Below are positions 60,835 through 64,000 of a stretch of DNA of 64,000 nt, in pieces. Made by a program: the position numbers and the translations under genes. This DNA is from Symsagittifera roscoffensis. Taxonomy: Eukaryota > Xenacoelomorpha > Acoela > Convolutidae. The stretch is from assembly GCF_963678635.1 (NCBI RefSeq), contig NC_087063.1, forward strand, positions 73,923,617 to 73,987,616, in the 5' to 3' direction. The notes beneath the pieces are model-generated. The model was not told the DNA's origin, did not search any database, and saw only the letters and a list, made by a program, of their open reading frames with translations. Numbering within the stretch: the first letter of the stretch is position 1; every line of letters starts with the position of its first letter.

Positions 60835-62654
60835 CTAGATATTCTGTAATGCAGTCCGTGCCGCTAAGCCATAATCCACCTTGAACGGGCCGGCCAATTC
60901 TGCCTCCAGACTCGAAGCTATCACCTGATCAGGCAAGGTTTTCACCTTTTTAGTCGTAAATGTGCTCGGTGTCGTCTCTTTTCTCCGAGACTCAGCTTCA
61001 TTTATCAGACGTGCTCGACTGGCTTTGACGCCCGAAAGCGCCACTTCATGGCGGAGACGTTTCGCGTCCGCCACCGCATCCCAAAATTGAGTGCAATCCG
61101 ACTTGAAGCGTACCTCCAAATTGCAGAAGAAGCACCTCGCTCCATACTTCATTATGACTCCTCTCACGTACTCTTCGTGGTCCTCGTCGGTCGCATCAAC
61201 GTCGTCAAGAAAGTAGCCTACCGCTTTCATGTTCTGCTTGTAAGTAGAACAGGCGGAAACATGGTGGTCCATTGAGCCACAATTCGCACATGAACTCCTT
61301 TTATCCATGTCGTCACGATGTCTGTACCAACTGGAGTTCGCTGTAGTTGCCATAATTGCCATAATTGCCATAATTGCCATAGTTGCCATGTTTGTTCCGC
61401 TGTAGTTGCCATAATTGCTGTAACGGTTTTGCGCCCTCGGTTTTTTGAGCAAGTACTCACGCGACTTCATACGCAAATCATCAGGCGTGAGTACCTGGTC
61501 AAGCGACAGGGTGAAGTGTGCGGCTAGCATAGTTTTCAGCTCATCACTCTTCACTCCATCCATAAACTTCGAGGCAATCGCCAAGTTTCGCTCCGATATT
61601 CTCTCATCGGGAATGCTTCTCCTTCTGAGTCGTCCTAAAACTTGTCTATGGATTCGTCATCTCTTTGACGCCTCTTCTCGAACTTCACCATAGCCTGATG
61701 CCCTTGCACACTAGAGCCAAAACGATTCAGCAAGATGTCGAATATCTTGCGAGCGCTGTCTCGTTCATTGGTCTTTTTCGCCATTTCACAACTTAGGGCG
61801 GTTCCCTCCAGGTTGCTTGTCATTGCGCTGCATTCCTGTTTCTTTGAGAGATTCTCTTCTTCAAATTGCAACTTCATCACCTCTGTCCAAGTATCGATGC
61901 AGCCATCTGACTCGTCCTTGTATGGTTTCGGCTTTTTGAGTGTCCTCCTTTACCTTTATTCTCTCTCGGTTGACTTCGAGAGCTTGGTGATGAAAGTTTC
62001 AAGAGATTTATTCAGAGGCTCAAATATCGAAGCATACATCGTTGTGTCCTGCGAGACTGTGGTCAGATCTGGCACTGATCTGACTTGTGGCACCGTGGGT
62101 AACCTCGTCTCCGGGGTGGCATCCGCCTCCGGAGGGACCGGGTTTGTCCAACCTAGCCTCGATGGGGCTGCCCTGGGCCGCTCCCTATGTTTAGATTCGT
62201 AATTCGTTCTCGAACCTTCCTGGGCCCCGGCATAGCTGCGTGCTCCGTCTCCATCATTTGCCTGGCGTGAGCGCTCCCTTGGGGCGGAACGCTCCTCCCG
62301 GTTACTCCCGTTTAAGATTTTGTCAAGCTTCCGCATCATCAGGTCAGATTTCACATCCAACCTCTTCTCCAGGCTAGTCATCGTATGAGCGTAAGTATTG
62401 TGCTGATCGTTCAACAGTCGCTCGATCTCTCTTGTCATCCTAACCTCTCTTTCTTTTGACTTCTTGGTTGCTTGAGCCAAGCTCTCTGCCAGGCATTGAT
62501 CGGTGATACGAATTAATTGAGCCTGATCGACTCTCGCCTGCGACTGCACGTTTGTTAGCTCATCTCGCAATTTCTCCTGACCCTGGTGAGCTCTCTCTTC
62601 GACTCGATCTATTCTCTTAATCATGTCCCGTCGCAGCTCTTCAAGGCTGGTCAT
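60835..62654 (-). pseudogene. gag: Copy C Gag coiled coil, capsid and nucleocapsid
   Basis: 61956-62654 is a coiled coil with an R/A-rich linker. 61635-61880 and 60835-61584 hold the capsid (MKLQFEEENLSKKQECSAM; FEKRRQRDDESIDKF) and knuckles CANCGSMDHHVSAC and CFFCNLEVRFKSDC, the latter with His changed to Arg at the metal-binding position. A 9-bp microsatellite (TTGCCATAA on +, about 61348-61385) has expanded in the linker before the first knuckle. Confidence 0.78.
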
Positions 62655-63548
62655 TACATGTCACAGCCGCCCCCGATGCCGGGGTGAGACCCAGAGAAGA
62701 TGAGGTCAACTGGGGTTGTAGCCTGGTACTTGATGACCCACCGCCCTTCTGCGTGATCATCGACATCATCAACTTGCCGAACTTCGAGGATGCTCCTACG
62801 GTTATCCCATCAGACATCGGCCCGGTCGGCAAGTTGGACAACGCTTTTCTGCTTTTACCAATCCTTGGGCACGGCGTAAACTCCACATCCGGATGAGCTA
62901 TCTCCGAATGGTGATAACTGGAAGATAAACCTTCAGTTTGTAGTGACGCCATGCGCTGATCGTACAAAGACTTCCAGCTTTTTTTGGCTTTCCAACTCGC
63001 TTGTTCTTCACTCGGACTTATGCTTGACATCATCGCTTTCTTGCTCTGCTTGACTAGAGATGACTGTTCTTTTCTCCACTTGTTACTCTTAGTCTCTGAT
63101 TTGGACATTCCCCTGAACAAAAGCTCTTCTCGCGGTTCGACCTCGGAACGCTCCGCGGCCTCCACCGTTCTTCCAGTTTCTTTCCGTTCAACGTCCTCGC
63201 CTGGCTCTTCCAGGTCCGTGTGATGGTGGTAGTCGGGTCGGATCAGCGTTTGCTCCCCTTCCTCGAAGGGTCGGTAAGCATCTCGCTCGCCTGTCCGGTC
63301 TCACCACTTCGCCCTTGATTGCCATCGAGGTTCTTCTCGCTTCTCAGTTTCATTCCGCTCACTGAAAGACCAGCCTGACCTTTAGTCGTTGCTTCGTCAG
63401 CAAAAACATCGGAAATGCTGCTAACCGTGGATTGGCTACGCCGTGTTTTGAACTTTCGTGTAGTCCCCGTACTCAGCCTGGGAATCTTAGTTGTTGCCCC
63501 TAACGAGTCCCTGCGCTGCATGCTACGTGATAAAAAATTTGACGGCAA
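62641..63548 (-). pseudogene. gag: Copy C Gag N-terminal part
   Basis: Two pieces: 63243-63548 (SVSGMKLRSEKN, comparable to GRMVETRSQK of copy A) and 62641-63165 (basic and Ser-rich, with FGKLMMSMITQKGG). Weakly conserved, as this part is also poorly conserved between A and B. Confidence 0.55.
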
Positions 63549-64000
63549 TGCACAAGTTTCAAAATTAAATTCGAAAAAACTTTCTCAAGTCTACTCACTC
63601 GAGTCCTCTAGGATCAAAAATATACCTTCGATCTCGTAGAGATACTATAAAAGACTCAGCTCAAGCTACACAGAGGGCCTACTTAGTGTTTAGATATTAC
63701 CAACTCTACTCAACTACCTAGTACAATACTATCACAAAGTTTTCACAAGATATAGTCAATACACCAAACACAATTGATAACCAGATAAGAATATCCTATG
63801 GGTGACAGCGACCTCTCGTTCAGTATTAATTTTACCGTCACACTCGTATCAACTCACTGCCTCGTTTAAGATCAAACAAAATTTTATAAAAAAGCAGTGA
63901 TGGTTTCAGCAACAGATAATTAAAACTTAGTCTTAAAGAAAAAGACTTCCCTCAATTGGAACACTCCAAAAGAACGAAGCCCAGGACACTGTCTTCTCAA
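63549..64000 (-). other. Start of the copy C leader
   Basis: AT-rich untranslated leader before gag, running out of the window. No LTR end, PBS or repeat array is seen in these 450 bp. Confidence 0.5.

Larger units (their letters stand above)
43469..64000 (-). mobile_element. Copy C: older, heavily broken copy; 5' end outside the window
   Basis: The 3' LTR (43469-44364), PPT, ORF2, macrodomain-like region, Pol and Gag follow in the same order as copy B. All frames are broken by stops, frameshifts and small deletions. The central motif lies about 11.3 kb from the low-coordinate end, as in copy B, so a full copy would extend about 2 kb past the window end, where the 5' LTR should be. Confidence 0.88.

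Noticed and set aside
1-64000. Polinton/Maverick, CRISPR array, rRNA or host genes
   Set aside because: The integrase is in a gypsy-type Pol next to RT and no DNA polymerase B, ATPase or capsid genes were seen. No spaced palindromic array and no rRNA-like sequence was found. All large conserved frames belong to copies A-C.

Overview
The window is almost entirely transposon: three copies (A, B and C) of one family of very large Ty3/gypsy-type LTR retrotransposons, about 22.5 kb when whole. No host gene, rRNA or tRNA could be supported. The host is a eukaryote, most likely an invertebrate animal. A nematode would fit the short TTTTCAG-like 3' splice sites and the AT-rich repeats with 'atctcgaaaact' cores, but the sequence does not settle this.

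Layout. Copy A (+ strand, about 1-18935) has a leader carrying a dispersed AATCCGGAGGGGTC motif, a gag-pol frame, a macrodomain-like tail, and a second giant frame (ORF2); its 3' end is cut off in a satellite-like repeat. Copy B (- strand, 19242-41732) is complete. Its LTRs begin TGTGCC and end TGTTACA in the sense direction. It has a PPT-like tract (TCCGGGGAGTA) against the 3' LTR and a PBS-like TGGCGCTCCTGGGTG after the 5' LTR. It sits inside an AT-rich repeat of about 170 bp units (18936-19241 and 41733-43468). Copy C (- strand, 43469 to beyond the window end) has a 3' LTR of the same terminal type but is old and broken in many places.

Gene organisation, read by comparing the copies: leader, then Gag (coiled coil, Ty3-type capsid, two CCHC knuckles), protease (LLDTGA), reverse transcriptase (YVDD), RNase H, a spacer of about 490 residues, integrase (HHCC, D-D-E), and at the end of the same frame a domain resembling TARG1/OARD1-type macrodomains. 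A gap of about 0.4-0.5 kb follows, with a conserved 3' splice site. Then comes ORF2, about 2,900 residues when whole, with a coiled coil, an SGNH/GDSL hydrolase domain with all four signature blocks, a second degenerate SGNH-like domain, a hydrophobic region, and long unrecognised parts.

Most unusual points: a macrodomain fused to a gypsy-type Pol; an SGNH esterase in a giant ORF2 in the env position; a 40-nt nucleotide-conserved, PPT-like plus hairpin element lying within about 100 bp of the exact midpoint of copy B, which suggests a central polypurine tract; a conserved splice acceptor before ORF2; and copy-specific repeat arrays in the leaders, reminiscent of the gypsy insulator. Copy B has almost identical LTRs yet five frame breaks, two clearly in or beside short runs, so some breaks may be sequencing errors.
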